From contig JAYQJO010000001.1 of assembly GCA_038142205.1 (NCBI GenBank), positions 496,001 to 560,000 on the forward strand: a stretch of DNA of 64,000 nucleotides. Reading direction: 5' to 3'. Every line of letters begins with the position of its first letter. Position 1 is the stretch's first letter. Positions 27,018 through 35,825 of this stretch are shown here, piece after piece. A model generated the notes under the pieces. It was not told the origin of the DNA, did not search any database, and worked only from the letters and a program-made list of their open reading frames with translations. The translations under genes and the position numbers were made by a program. This DNA is from UBA7359 sp038142205 (GTDB taxonomy: Bacteria; Pseudomonadota; Gammaproteobacteria; Eutrophobiales; Eutrophobiaceae).

Positions 27018-27800
27018 TTATTCTATTACGAGTACACCACCAGATTCTTCATCAGCATCTGAAAATATATCATCATAACCATCAACAGGTGGATTACCGT
27101 CAAAGATCAGGTGGTCACGTCGTTGCAAGTACGCTTCCTTAGTAAAAATATAGGGATCAATTGCCGCTTCATCTCGTAGGTTTGTTGCTTCCAGTAAATT
27201 AGCGCGCTGATTCATCACATCAATTATACTAATGGGTTAAAAAAGTGCACTACTGAAATAGAAAAATGGATTCAGCAATGTACTCGGGCCACGATCAGTC
27301 ACATCACGCATGGTGCTTGGGCCTAATAAGGGTAAAAATAGAAAAGAACCCTCATCAACACCCCAGGTCGCTAAAGTTTGACCAAAATCTTCTTCATTTC
27401 TGGGTAAATTCAAGTCATTGGTGGCAACATCAAATATGCCGCCAATACCTAAAGTAGAGTTGAATACAAAGCGGAGAGAATCATTAACTGCCTGAGTGAA
27501 CTTACCTTGTAGTAAACCGTTAAATATAACATTCAGGTAACGTAGGTTGTTAAAGAAATTTGTAACACCGAATCTCACTGGTTTTGGTGTGATTTCTACA
27601 TATGATTCAGCAATTGGCTTCATAAAATGTTTATCGATTGTTTCAGTGACATCAAAGAACAGGCGGTTAGCCGACTCATATTTATCTATATTTCCAGCAG
27701 TAGAATCTATAGTACCGGTTGTTGCACAGCCACCGGCGATTGCTAGTAGAGTAAGAAGAATTGTGCGCTTTGATAGCTTTAATAAATGCGATCCGATCAT
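27018..27800 (-). CDS. mlaA: MlaA/VacJ-family lipoprotein, interrupted by an in-frame TAA
   Basis: Outer-membrane lipoprotein that removes mislocalised phospholipids and hands them to MlaC. Start chosen at the ATG at 27800 (MIGSHLLKLSKRTILLTLLA) with a lipobox-like AIAGGC; a 24-residue upstream extension is less likely. The core reads YESANRLFFDVTETIDKHFM, FFNNLRYLNVIFNGLLQGKF, FVFNSTLGIGGIFDVA and LLPLLGPSTMRDVTDR. A TAA at 27237-27239 interrupts it after NPFFYFSSALF. The same frame then continues PISIIDVMNQRANLLEATNL and AIDPYIFTKEAYLQRRDHLI, the normal MlaA C-terminus, to 27018. Removing the stop restores about 260 residues. Confidence 0.85.
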
Positions 27801-27903
27801 TTTGTTTCTCTCGTTTAATCTTTCATTTGTTGATAAATAAACAATTGGTTTATTGTCGTCGGATCTTGACATACCTTTAGCAGAGAGACAATTTATAAAT
27901 GCA

Positions 27904-28557
27904 TTATTGTGACGAACTTGACTGTAAGACGCTGATTTTATTTTTGATGTTTTCTATCAGGGCATCAAAACCTTTATCTTTAATAACAGCGGTATATTCA
28001 CTTCTTTTCAGGGATAGATCGTTTATGCCGTTTGCTATGACACTGATTATTTTCCAGTTGTTCTCATTTTTTTGAACGATGTAATTAAAGGAAACAGAAT
28101 CGCCATTCGCTTCAATTAAATTCGTTTTTACCAGGAACCGATCTTTCTTCATCGGTTCGATGGAAATATGCTCAAAGCTTTCATTTTCATAAGAATCAAA
28201 TCGGTCGACATATGTGGAGATGGTTAATCGTTTAAATAAATCAATAAAATTAGTTTGTGCTGTTTCATCGAGTGATTTCCAGTATCGACTCAATATGACT
28301 CTTGAAATTAAAGGTGTATTAAAGTTTGTATCGATAACATCTTCCAAAGAGGCGTAACGTTGATCGAAACTGCTACTATCAGCACTTTTCATAATACTTA
28401 TTAATGCATTATGCAATTGGTCGACAGGTTGCTGCATTGCCTTTTCTTGACCAGCCTTAGCTGAAACGGTGTTTGCGGAAGTAATTAAATAAACTGCAAA
28501 AAATAAACTTGCCAGTGTTTTAATATTTGATTTAAAACAATGTTGATTAGTTGTCAT
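27904..28557 (-). CDS. MlaC/HpnM-type periplasmic lipid-binding protein
   Basis: 217 residues with a signal peptide (LASLFFAVYLITSANTVSA) and the toluene-tolerance/MlaC domain (FDQRYASLEDVIDTNFNTPL, LSRYWKSLDETAQTNFIDLF, FNYIVQKNENNWKIISVIAN). MlaC shuttles phospholipids between MlaA and the inner-membrane MlaFEDB; in hopanoid loci the same family is called HpnM. Its position between mlaA and hpnB/hpnH favours the hopanoid-associated version. mlaFEDB is not in the window. Confidence 0.8.
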   Translation of the reverse strand: MTTNQHCFKSNIKTLASLFFAVYLITSANTVSAKAGQEKAMQQPVDQLHNALISIMKSADSSSFDQRYASLEDVIDTNFNTPLISRVILSRYWKSLDETAQTNFIDLFKRLTISTYVDRFDSYENESFEHISIEPMKKDRFLVKTNLIEANGDSVSFNYIVQKNENNWKIISVIANGINDLSLKRSEYTAVIKDKGFDALIENIKNKISVLQSSSSQ

Positions 28558-28614
28558 TCTCTATTAAATCCATAAATTTATTATTATTGACGGTGATTTT
28601 CACAAATGTTTCAA

Positions 28615-29724
28615 TTAATTGTAATAACGACCTTTCCAGTTAGCGCCTCTGGCGAAATAGTAACGATATGCCGAACTCCAAGTCATGACAAGATATAACA
28701 CACCGATCAGTGGTAAAACGAATGCATATAACGGATTCATAGAATAATAACGTAATGTTGGTAGGTAACAGATTACTTGAATAATGAGGGTTGCCAATGC
28801 AATAAACACAGTATCAATTTGAAATAATGCTACAACAGGTATTCCGAATGCAGCAAGCATCAATAAAGTACAAAGTAATAATAAAAGCGGCGAATAAAAT
28901 AATTGTGTATAAGCCGTTCGCGCAACCATTTGCCAGATGCTGGATAGTCTATCGTAGCTACGAATACTGATGGCCGAATGCGTCATGCCTGTCCAGGTTT
29001 TTTGTTTTTTGTTTTTTACTTGTTTCGCAAGAGAGCAATCATCGATAAGCGCATTTTTAATACACTCAAAGCCACCGAGTTCTTCTAGTACTTTAGCCTC
29101 TATAAAAATAAAACCACCAGCTGCTGCTGCAATCCATGAACTCGGTTTATTCGATAAATGAAACGGATAAAGTAACTTAAAGAAAAAGATAAATGCAGGC
29201 ATTAATAGTTTTTCCCAAAAGGACTGCATCTTCAGAAAAGCCATTAATGACAACATTTGCAATTGCTCATTCTTTGCTTTTTCCAGAACGATAGGAATCA
29301 GGTTATCTTTAAGAACAATATCGGCATCAAGCAAGATGATGTAGGGGGTTTTAACCTGCTGTCGTCCCTGTTCCAGTGCCCAGAGTTTGCCACTCCATCC
29401 TTCTGTGAGTTCTTTTCCATAAACAATTGTCAGGTTTTCCAAACCAACAGACTTGGCTAACCCACTTGTATTATCTGTGGACTGATCGTCGACTAGAATA
29501 ACATTAAGGTTATTGCCCTGACTTTTAAGTGCAGACAGTGTTTCAGTAATATTATCAGCTTCATTTCTAGCAGGAATTAAAACCGTAATATCGGATAAAT
29601 CCGGCTTTTCAATGATGTCGGTACTATCAAGCGATTCCCGTGTACTCCACGGACGCCAAGGCAATAAAAGTATGGAGAGCCAGATTAGCAATCCTGGCAG
29701 TATTGCCAGGAATGTGAGTTCCAT
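28615..29724 (-). CDS. hpnB: Hopene-associated glycosyltransferase HpnB
   Basis: 369-residue family-2 glycosyltransferase with an N-terminal transmembrane helix, GT-A fold from about residue 45 (DITVLIPARNEADNITETLS, VILVDDQSTDNTS, IILLDADIVL as the DxD-like site), the LIDDCSLAKQVK acceptor-site acidic motif, then several C-terminal membrane helices. The family ending (RGANWKGRYY) matches HpnB. It is 6 bp downstream of hpnH. Its exact substrate is not settled in the family; association with hopanoid loci is the main evidence. HpnI is the alternative. Confidence 0.75.
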   Translation of the reverse strand: MELTFLAILPGLLIWLSILLLPWRPWSTRESLDSTDIIEKPDLSDITVLIPARNEADNITETLSALKSQGNNLNVILVDDQSTDNTSGLAKSVGLENLTIVYGKELTEGWSGKLWALEQGRQQVKTPYIILLDADIVLKDNLIPIVLEKAKNEQLQMLSLMAFLKMQSFWEKLLMPAFIFFFKLLYPFHLSNKPSSWIAAAAGGFIFIEAKVLEELGGFECIKNALIDDCSLAKQVKNKKQKTWTGMTHSAISIRSYDRLSSIWQMVARTAYTQLFYSPLLLLLCTLLMLAAFGIPVVALFQIDTVFIALATLIIQVICYLPTLRYYSMNPLYAFVLPLIGVLYLVMTWSSAYRYYFARGANWKGRYYN

Positions 29725-29730
29725 AAACTG

Positions 29731-30861
29731 TTAAGCGACTTGCTTACTGCTACCGCAACTTTTTGTTGGTTTGGATTCGGTAACAAGTTCAGGTTTACTG
29801 ACTTCGCTTTCTTTATAAAGGATAGGTAGTTCAGGTGCCATTTCGCCGTCCGTTTTTGAGCCTTTTAGCCATACATTCAATGCTTTTAATGGATTCGCCA
29901 CTGTATCGTTCACAGCGGTTGCTTCAAACCCTGAATGCACCATACAGTTATCACATTTCGGGTTTCGTCCAACACCATATTTGTCCCATTCTGTTTCTTC
30001 CATTAAGGCAGAAAAAGTCGGAGCATAACCTTCGCCGACGAGTAAATAACAGGGTTTCTGCCAGCCGAAGACATTACGGGTTGGATTACCCCAAGGTGTA
30101 CATGCGTAAGTTTGGTTGCCTGCAAGAAAATCCAGATATAGGGAAGACTGATTAAAACGCCATTTCTTACCTACACCTAATTTAAATAAATTACGGAAGA
30201 GTTGCTTGCTGTCGCGTTTTTTCAAAAAAACATCCTGTTGTGGTGCTCTTTCATAATGGTATCCTGGTGAAATAGTGACGCCTTCCACACCCAGCTCCAT
30301 CGCCATGTCCATGAATTCGGCAACTTCTTCCGCTGTTTCATTCTGGAAAAGGGTACAGTTAATCGTGACACGAAAGCCCCTTTCAATGGCTTGTTTAATA
30401 GCAGTAATACATTTATCAAAGACACCGGTTAAGCAAACAGAAGAATCATGGCGTTCTTTTTTACCGTCTAAATGTTCAGAATAAGTCAGGTAGGGTGATG
30501 GAGTGTACTCATCCATATGCTTCTTGAGCAAAATAGCATTGGTGCAGAGGTAAACGAATTTTTTCTTTTCAATATAACCTTCTACAATTTTACTCATTTC
30601 CTTATGAATAAGCGGCTCACCGCCAGCAATCGATACGACTGGTGCGCCACATTCGTCTATGGCACTCATGCAGTCTTCATAACTCAGACGTTTATCGAGA
30701 ATTTCTTTCGGATAATCAATTTTCCCGCAACCGGCGCAGGCAAGATTACAGCGAAACAAAGGTTCTAACATCAACACCAACGGATATTTCTTTTGACCAC
30801 TAAGCTTTTTGCCGAGGATATATTTACCCATTTTGTATTGCTGAATTAGAGGAACACCCAT
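29731..30861 (-). CDS. hpnH: Adenosyl-hopene transferase HpnH (radical SAM)
   Basis: Radical SAM enzyme joining the 5'-deoxyadenosyl group of SAM to diploptene, giving adenosylhopane, the first step to extended C35 hopanoids. 376 residues. The radical SAM Cx3Cx2C motif is in RCNLACAGCGKIDYP (about 38-52). SIAGGEPLIH is the GGE SAM motif. The C-terminal half has YACTPWGNPTRNVFGWQKPC and NPKCDNCMVHSGFEATAV, both strongly conserved in HpnH. It leads the hpnH-hpnB-hpnM-mlaA operon, divergent from dxs across 220 bp. No squalene-hopene cyclase gene is in view. Confidence 0.93.
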   Translation of the reverse strand: MGVPLIQQYKMGKYILGKKLSGQKKYPLVLMLEPLFRCNLACAGCGKIDYPKEILDKRLSYEDCMSAIDECGAPVVSIAGGEPLIHKEMSKIVEGYIEKKKFVYLCTNAILLKKHMDEYTPSPYLTYSEHLDGKKERHDSSVCLTGVFDKCITAIKQAIERGFRVTINCTLFQNETAEEVAEFMDMAMELGVEGVTISPGYHYERAPQQDVFLKKRDSKQLFRNLFKLGVGKKWRFNQSSLYLDFLAGNQTYACTPWGNPTRNVFGWQKPCYLLVGEGYAPTFSALMEETEWDKYGVGRNPKCDNCMVHSGFEATAVNDTVANPLKALNVWLKGSKTDGEMAPELPILYKESEVSKPELVTESKPTKSCGSSKQVA

Positions 30862-31081
30862 TAAAATGACTCCAGATTTTAGTTTTTAGTTGATTTCGCC
30901 AGATTCTTGCGATTATATGCTTAAAAAACCGCTACGATAAGGGATGCTTAACAGAATGTACAGCCTTGCTATTTCCTTCTTTTTTAAGGTCTTTGGTAAT
31001 TTATGACATTTTTGTGAAGGGTTCTTCTTGCATGGAAAAACGTCACTATTCATAATACGGGTCTTTTTAGAAAAATAAGAA

Positions 31082-32979
31082 ATGAGCAACGAAATCAACA
31101 CACCTTTACTCGATCAAATCAATTGCCCAGCAGATCTCAGAAAACTGCCAGAGTCACAATTAGAACAACTTGTCGAAGAAGTCCGACTATTCCTTCTTCA
31201 CTCTGTAAGTCAGAGTGGTGGCCACTTTGCAGCGAGTCTAGGTGTTGCCGAACTGACTGTTGCGCTACATTATCTATACAATACCCCAGAAGATAATCTG
31301 GTTTGGGATGTCGGTCATCAGGCCTATATCCATAAAATTCTTACGGGTAGAAAAGATCAATTACATACAATCCGGCAATGGGAAGGTCTGGCGCCTTTTC
31401 CAAAACGTGATGAAAGCGAATATGACTGTTTTGGTGTAGGCCATTCCAGTACATCAATTAGCGCTGCCTTGGGAATGGCGATCGCTTCTTCAAGACTTGG
31501 TTCGAATCGCAAAAGTGTCGCAATTATCGGTGACGGTGGCTTGACGGCAGGTATGGTGTTCGAGGCAATGAACCATGCCGGCGCCGAACATGCCAATATG
31601 CTGGTTATTTTAAATGACAATAATATGGCGATATCGCCTAATGTTGGCGCTCTTTCAAATCGATTCGCGCAATTACTTTCCGGGAAACTCTATTCTACGG
31701 TTCGTAAGAGTAGTAAGAAGGTTCTGTCTAATATTCCAAATGCAGTCGAAATTGCAAAACGAGCAGAAGAACACGTTAAAGGCTTAATTACACCGGGTAC
31801 TTTATTTGAAGAGTTTGGTTTTAATTATATTGGTCCGATAGATGGGCATGATTTACCGACTTTATTAACAACACTGAAAAATATTCAAGAACTCGAAGGT
31901 CCGCAGTTTTTACATATCATTACGCAGAAGGGTAAAGGCTATGCTCCGGCAGAAGATGACCCGGTTAAATATCACGGAGTTACTCCTTTTGACCCGCACA
32001 AAGGGATTGTCCCGTCAGGTAAGCCGGCATCGGGTCCAAGCTACAGTAAAGTCTTTGGTGATTGGGCAATTGATATGGCGAATGAAGATCATCGCTTTGC
32101 TGCTATTACCCCTGCTATGCGAGAAGGTTCTGGATTAGTACAGTTTGAGAAAGAACACCCTGATAAATATTTTGATGTAGCCATTGCTGAACAACATAGT
32201 GTTACCGTTGCAGCGGCTATGGCGATCGAAGGTTTAAAACCTGTCGTTGCCATCTATTCGACTTTTTTACAACGTGCTTATGATCAATTAGTACATGATG
32301 TACTGGTGCAGGATATTCCAGTGCTGTTTGCAATAGATCGTGCAGGTTGCGTGGGTGCTGATGGCGCAACACATAATGGCGCATACGATTACAGTTTCAT
32401 GCGTTGCTTGCCCAATATTATTATTATGGCGCCAGCCGATGAAAACGAATGTCGACAAATGTTATATACCGGTTATATACAGGACTGCTCAGCAGCAGTG
32501 CGTTATCCGCGCGGTACCGGGCCAGGTGTTGAAGTACAAAAAGAAATACAGCGTTGCCAATTGGTAAAGGGGAAATAAAACGTGAAGGCAAAAAGATAGC
32601 TATTCTTGCTTTTGGATCAATGGTTGCTGATTGTGAAAAGATTGGTGAAGAGCTTGATGCAACAGTTGTTAATATGCGTTTTGTTAAACCAATTGATGAA
32701 TCATTAATCATTGATATGTGCGCCAATCATGATTTGGTTATCACTGTTGAAGAAAATGTGATTCAAGGCGGTGCCGGTGCAGCAGTTAATGAAGTCATTG
32801 TCTCGCATGGAATAGCACAACGTATTGCAAACTACGGTTTACCCGATCGACTACTCCCTCATGGTTCAAGAGAAGATATGTTAAGAGATGCTGGCTTGGA
32901 TTATGACGGTATTCTTAATTTTATTACCGAGCAGATTAATGAGAGTGAGAGAGATAGGAAAGTTAGTAGTATCTCTTAA
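31082..32979 (+). CDS. dxs: 1-deoxy-D-xylulose-5-phosphate synthase, apparent frameshift near residue 490
   Basis: TPP enzyme condensing pyruvate and glyceraldehyde 3-phosphate, the entry step of the MEP isoprenoid pathway. The first frame covers LLDQINCPADLRKLPESQLE, SGGHFAASLGVAELTVALHY, the TPP motif GDGGLTAGMVFEAMNHAG, and the transketolase central domain (FDVAIAEQHSVTVAAAMAIE). It ends prematurely after RYPRGTGPGVEVQKEIQ. The protein resumes in another frame as LPIGKGEIKREGKKIAILAF and runs to 32979. One base is missing around 32549-32553. Joined length is about 632 (E. coli 620). Adjacent hpn genes suggest it supplies hopanoid precursors. Confidence 0.92.
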
Positions 32980-33019
32980 ACTCTAAATTTCTTTTAGATC
33001 TTTATTCTTTTTTAGTTTG

Positions 33020-33245
33020 GTTTTCGCCTGATGGCGAGTCACTTCTTTTTGCGTGGCCAAAAAGAAGTAACCAAGAAAAAGGCCACCCCAAATGCCTTGC
33101 CCTAACGGGTACCCTCGTTTGTTATTCAATTTAATCGGCACGCGCATACGGACTCCTGTCCTAATGCGCTCTCGCAACATCCCTATTGCTCAACCGATGA
33201 AATCAAACAACACCTCGGCAAGCCATAAGGGGAGGGGAATAATAA
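33020..33245. repeat. Dispersed intergenic repeat with a perfect hairpin
   Basis: The segment has the layout of a repeat I recognise from many gammaproteobacterial genomes: a TTTTTGCGTGGCCAAAAA core, then AAGTAACCAAGAAAAAGGCC, then a more GC-rich tail ending in AAGGGGAGGGGAAT. ACTTCTTTTTG / CAAAAAGAAGT form an 11-bp perfect stem (33041-33068). Frames across it encode the low-information GGLFLGYFFLATQKEVT type peptide often wrongly annotated as a protein. Its copy number here cannot be judged from one window. Confidence 0.6.
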
Positions 33246-33255
33246 TTAACTTCTT

Positions 33256-33471
33256 TTATATAAATAATAATACATTCATTACCCAAGAAAATGACAAACC
33301 TAAAATAAGAATTGGGTAAGTAATGCTAGCAAAACGTAATGTTTTGGGTTTTGCTTTTAATTTTTCGTAAGCAGTTCCTTTTTTACGAACTATAGAAACA
33401 AAAGGAATAAGAAAGCCAAATATAATTATGTAGGCTGTAACAGTAAAAACAATAACTATTCCAATATTCAT
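33256..33471 (-). CDS. Small two-helix membrane protein, unknown
   Basis: 71 residues with two hydrophobic helices (VIVFTVTAYIIIFGFLIPFV and ITYPILILGLSFSWVMNVLL) around a basic loop (RKKGTAYEKLKAKPK). The ATG at 33471 is preceded by an AGGCGAAAT ribosome-binding-like sequence. It lies about 105 bp downstream of phnW on the same strand, so it may be the last gene of the phosphonate operon. No family recognised. Confidence 0.5.
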   Translation of the reverse strand: MNIGIVIVFTVTAYIIIFGFLIPFVSIVRKKGTAYEKLKAKPKTLRFASITYPILILGLSFSWVMNVLLFI

Positions 33472-33576
33472 ATTTCGCCTAGTTATATATTAATGCACTA
33501 TTAGTCTGATATGTTTTTATAGAGTTTGAAAAGGGAAGTCGCGATAAACGCGAAAAACAAACTTAAAAAAGAACTA

Positions 33577-34659
33577 TTAACTAATAATCTTTCCCATTTC
33601 TTTCACAAACCTCTCCATATCACTTTCTTTTATTTCTCCCATACAAGAAATACGAAACAGTGATTTTTCGAAGCCACCTTGTCCGGCATAAATAACATAA
33701 CCGGCTGCTTTTAGTTTGTCGTGGAGTTCTTGATAAGTAATACCTTCTGGTAGATGAAATGCATTGAGGACACAGGAACAATCATTTTTATCAAAGTATG
33801 CTTTGATGTTGAGTTTTTCTAAACCATCACGAACGATGTCCATTAATGTCCAGTACTGTTGTTGGCGTTGTTGCCAGCCGCCGTTGTCTTTTAGCTCATC
33901 TAATGCTTCATCTAATGCATAAAAAGTTTGGATCGATTGGGTAAACGGTGTGCCGTTATTGTCCTGTGTTTTTAAATACGTGATTAAATCAAGATAGAGT
34001 GTGCGTGCGGGTGTCGCTGACATCATTTTCATTGCCTCTCTATTAGCAATGACGAATGATGTGCCGGGGACGCCATGGCAGCACTTATTTGCTGTCGCTG
34101 CGCAGGCTGCAATATTCCAGTCTTCAAATTTTATTTCTTCGGCTGCAAAACTACTGACGCCATCAAGTAGTATTGGAACATTGCCGTGTTTTTTACAAAG
34201 TTCGACAATGGCATCAATATTATTTAATCGACCAGTCGTTGTTTCGTGATGAACGACAGCAACGTGTGATAGCTCTTCGTGGTATTGCAGTTCGCCTTCC
34301 AGTTCTTTTAGATCAATTTCTTCACCCCATTCGTGATGGAGAATAATATGATCAATATCATGTGTTTTTGCAATCTTTGTCAGGCGTTCACCGTAAACAC
34401 CGTTTTCGATAATCAGTACTTTGCCATGTGCCGGAATAAAGCTGGTCATCATGGCTTCCATTGCTGATGTGCCAGAACCGGTAAAGACGATGCCTGCCCA
34501 CTTATCAGCAGCCAAGCCATAAACGTCTAATAGACTGTTTCTAATTTTGTTTTGTAGTTCAATAAACTCCTGTTCACGATGACAGAGATCAGGTTTGTTT
34601 AGTGCGTTTCTTACGCGTTCACTCAGAACAACAGGGCCGGGATTTAACAATATTTCCAT
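33577..34659 (-). CDS. phnW: 2-aminoethylphosphonate-pyruvate transaminase family protein
   Basis: 360-residue PLP aminotransferase starting MEILLNPGPVVLSERVRNAL, with FTGSGTSAMEAM, a pyrimidine-ring aspartate in ILLDGVSSFAAEEI and the PLP lysine in ATANKCCHGVPG. In this context it should run toward synthesis: phosphonoacetaldehyde plus an amino donor gives 2-aminoethylphosphonate. It starts 2 bp after ppd, and pepM lies upstream in the same operon, so it is biosynthetic rather than catabolic (no phnX seen). Confidence 0.88.
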   Translation of the reverse strand: MEILLNPGPVVLSERVRNALNKPDLCHREQEFIELQNKIRNSLLDVYGLAADKWAGIVFTGSGTSAMEAMMTSFIPAHGKVLIIENGVYGERLTKIAKTHDIDHIILHHEWGEEIDLKELEGELQYHEELSHVAVVHHETTTGRLNNIDAIVELCKKHGNVPILLDGVSSFAAEEIKFEDWNIAACAATANKCCHGVPGTSFVIANREAMKMMSATPARTLYLDLITYLKTQDNNGTPFTQSIQTFYALDEALDELKDNGGWQQRQQQYWTLMDIVRDGLEKLNIKAYFDKNDCSCVLNAFHLPEGITYQELHDKLKAAGYVIYAGQGGFEKSLFRISCMGEIKESDMERFVKEMGKIIS

Positions 34660-34661
34660 AA

Positions 34662-35816
34662 CTAAAATGTAGTCTTTATCTGCTGCATAAGTCTAGTTAA
34701 AACTTCGTTTGGTGTGACATCTGGTCTTGGTAGATCATCAATCGTTCCTGCATTAATCTTCAAATGCCCAAACACAGGACCTTCATGTCCTTGTAATGAA
34801 AACAACTCATCAATCAAGCTTAATTCATTACCGGTTAGAGAAACACTGTAACCAGTTGCTTCTGCTATTTTGGCAAATTTAATATTCCCAGCAACAGTCG
34901 CTTGCGACCCAGTAGAATCATGTACTTCGTTATCCAGTAATATATGAATCAAGTTATTACCAGCATAACTGCCTACCGTTGCGAAGTTACCCATACGCAT
35001 TAAACCGGCACCATCACCATCAATAACAACAACTTTTAAATCCGGTCTGGCTAATGCTACACCTAAACCGAGTGATGAAGCGCAGCCCATAGAACCAACC
35101 ATATAAAGTTGATTATCACGATCATCCACGGCAAATAATTCGCGCCCGGTAAAGCCGGTTGTTGCAATGATCACTGTCTTATCTTTCGGCGTATGTTCAA
35201 TAATACGTTGTAAGGCATTGTTACGGTTTGTTAGTGATGCATCTGGATTAAGTAAAGAACGGTATTCTGTTTTACGGTTTGTAATATCTTTAACCGGGTT
35301 CTTTTTTAGCTCTTCTGGCGATACTGTACCTTTTTGCATTATGAAGGCATAAGGTCGTTGTTCTTTTTGCATGTATTCCGTTGCGCGTCTTAGTGCCGGT
35401 TCGATTTCATCTTTTGTTTTTGGAAAAATTTCCCAGGGTACTTTCATTGTGTCAAACAGTTCACGGGTGATTTGTCCCATTAGTTCATGTTGAGGTTCAT
35501 CTTTTACACCCGGTTGCCCACGATGCGTTGCAATGATAATGAAGGGAATCTTAAATACATAAGATAATGATGTGATAGGGCTAACGGCATTACCCAAGCC
35601 TGAGTTTTGCATCATGACGATTGATCGTTGTCCGCCTATAGCCGAACCGGCTGCTGTTGCTAGCGCATCACCTTCATTAGCCGATGAAATATATTCCAAG
35701 GCATCATCGTTGATAACGTAATTGATAAACGGTGTTAAAAAAGAGCAAGGTACACCGGTGTAACGGTTGAAGCCAAGTTCACGCGCGGCTTCAACAAATT
35801 CTTTCGCTTCTATCAC
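34662..35816 (-). CDS. ppd: Phosphonopyruvate decarboxylase
   Basis: 384-residue TPP enzyme that decarboxylates phosphonopyruvate to phosphonoacetaldehyde, making the unfavourable PEP mutase reaction irreversible. It has the family opening FNRYTGVPCSFLTPFINYVI, SANEGDALATAAGSAIGG, THRGQPGVKDEPQHELMGQI, and the TPP/Mg motif GDGAGLMRMGNFATVGSYAG with LLDNEVHDSTGSQ. It sits 9 bp after pepM and 2 bp before phnW. Confidence 0.92.
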   Translation of the reverse strand: MIEAKEFVEAARELGFNRYTGVPCSFLTPFINYVINDDALEYISSANEGDALATAAGSAIGGQRSIVMMQNSGLGNAVSPITSLSYVFKIPFIIIATHRGQPGVKDEPQHELMGQITRELFDTMKVPWEIFPKTKDEIEPALRRATEYMQKEQRPYAFIMQKGTVSPEELKKNPVKDITNRKTEYRSLLNPDASLTNRNNALQRIIEHTPKDKTVIIATTGFTGRELFAVDDRDNQLYMVGSMGCASSLGLGVALARPDLKVVVIDGDGAGLMRMGNFATVGSYAGNNLIHILLDNEVHDSTGSQATVAGNIKFAKIAEATGYSVSLTGNELSLIDELFSLQGHEGPVFGHLKINAGTIDDLPRPDVTPNEVLTRLMQQIKTTF

Positions 35817-35825
35817 TGTGGTTCT

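Noticed and set aside
27018..27218. A separate 66-residue gene after mlaA
   Set aside because: It is in the same frame as mlaA and encodes the normal MlaA C-terminus; it is the part beyond the premature stop.
30862..31081. A riboswitch or small gene between hpnH and dxs
   Set aside because: No conserved motif or stable hairpin seen by eye; the minus-strand open frame there is a shadow overlapping the dxs start.
32983..33180. A 65-residue protein containing GGLFLGYFFLATQKEV
   Set aside because: It is the translation of a dispersed repeat with a hairpin; no independent coding signal.
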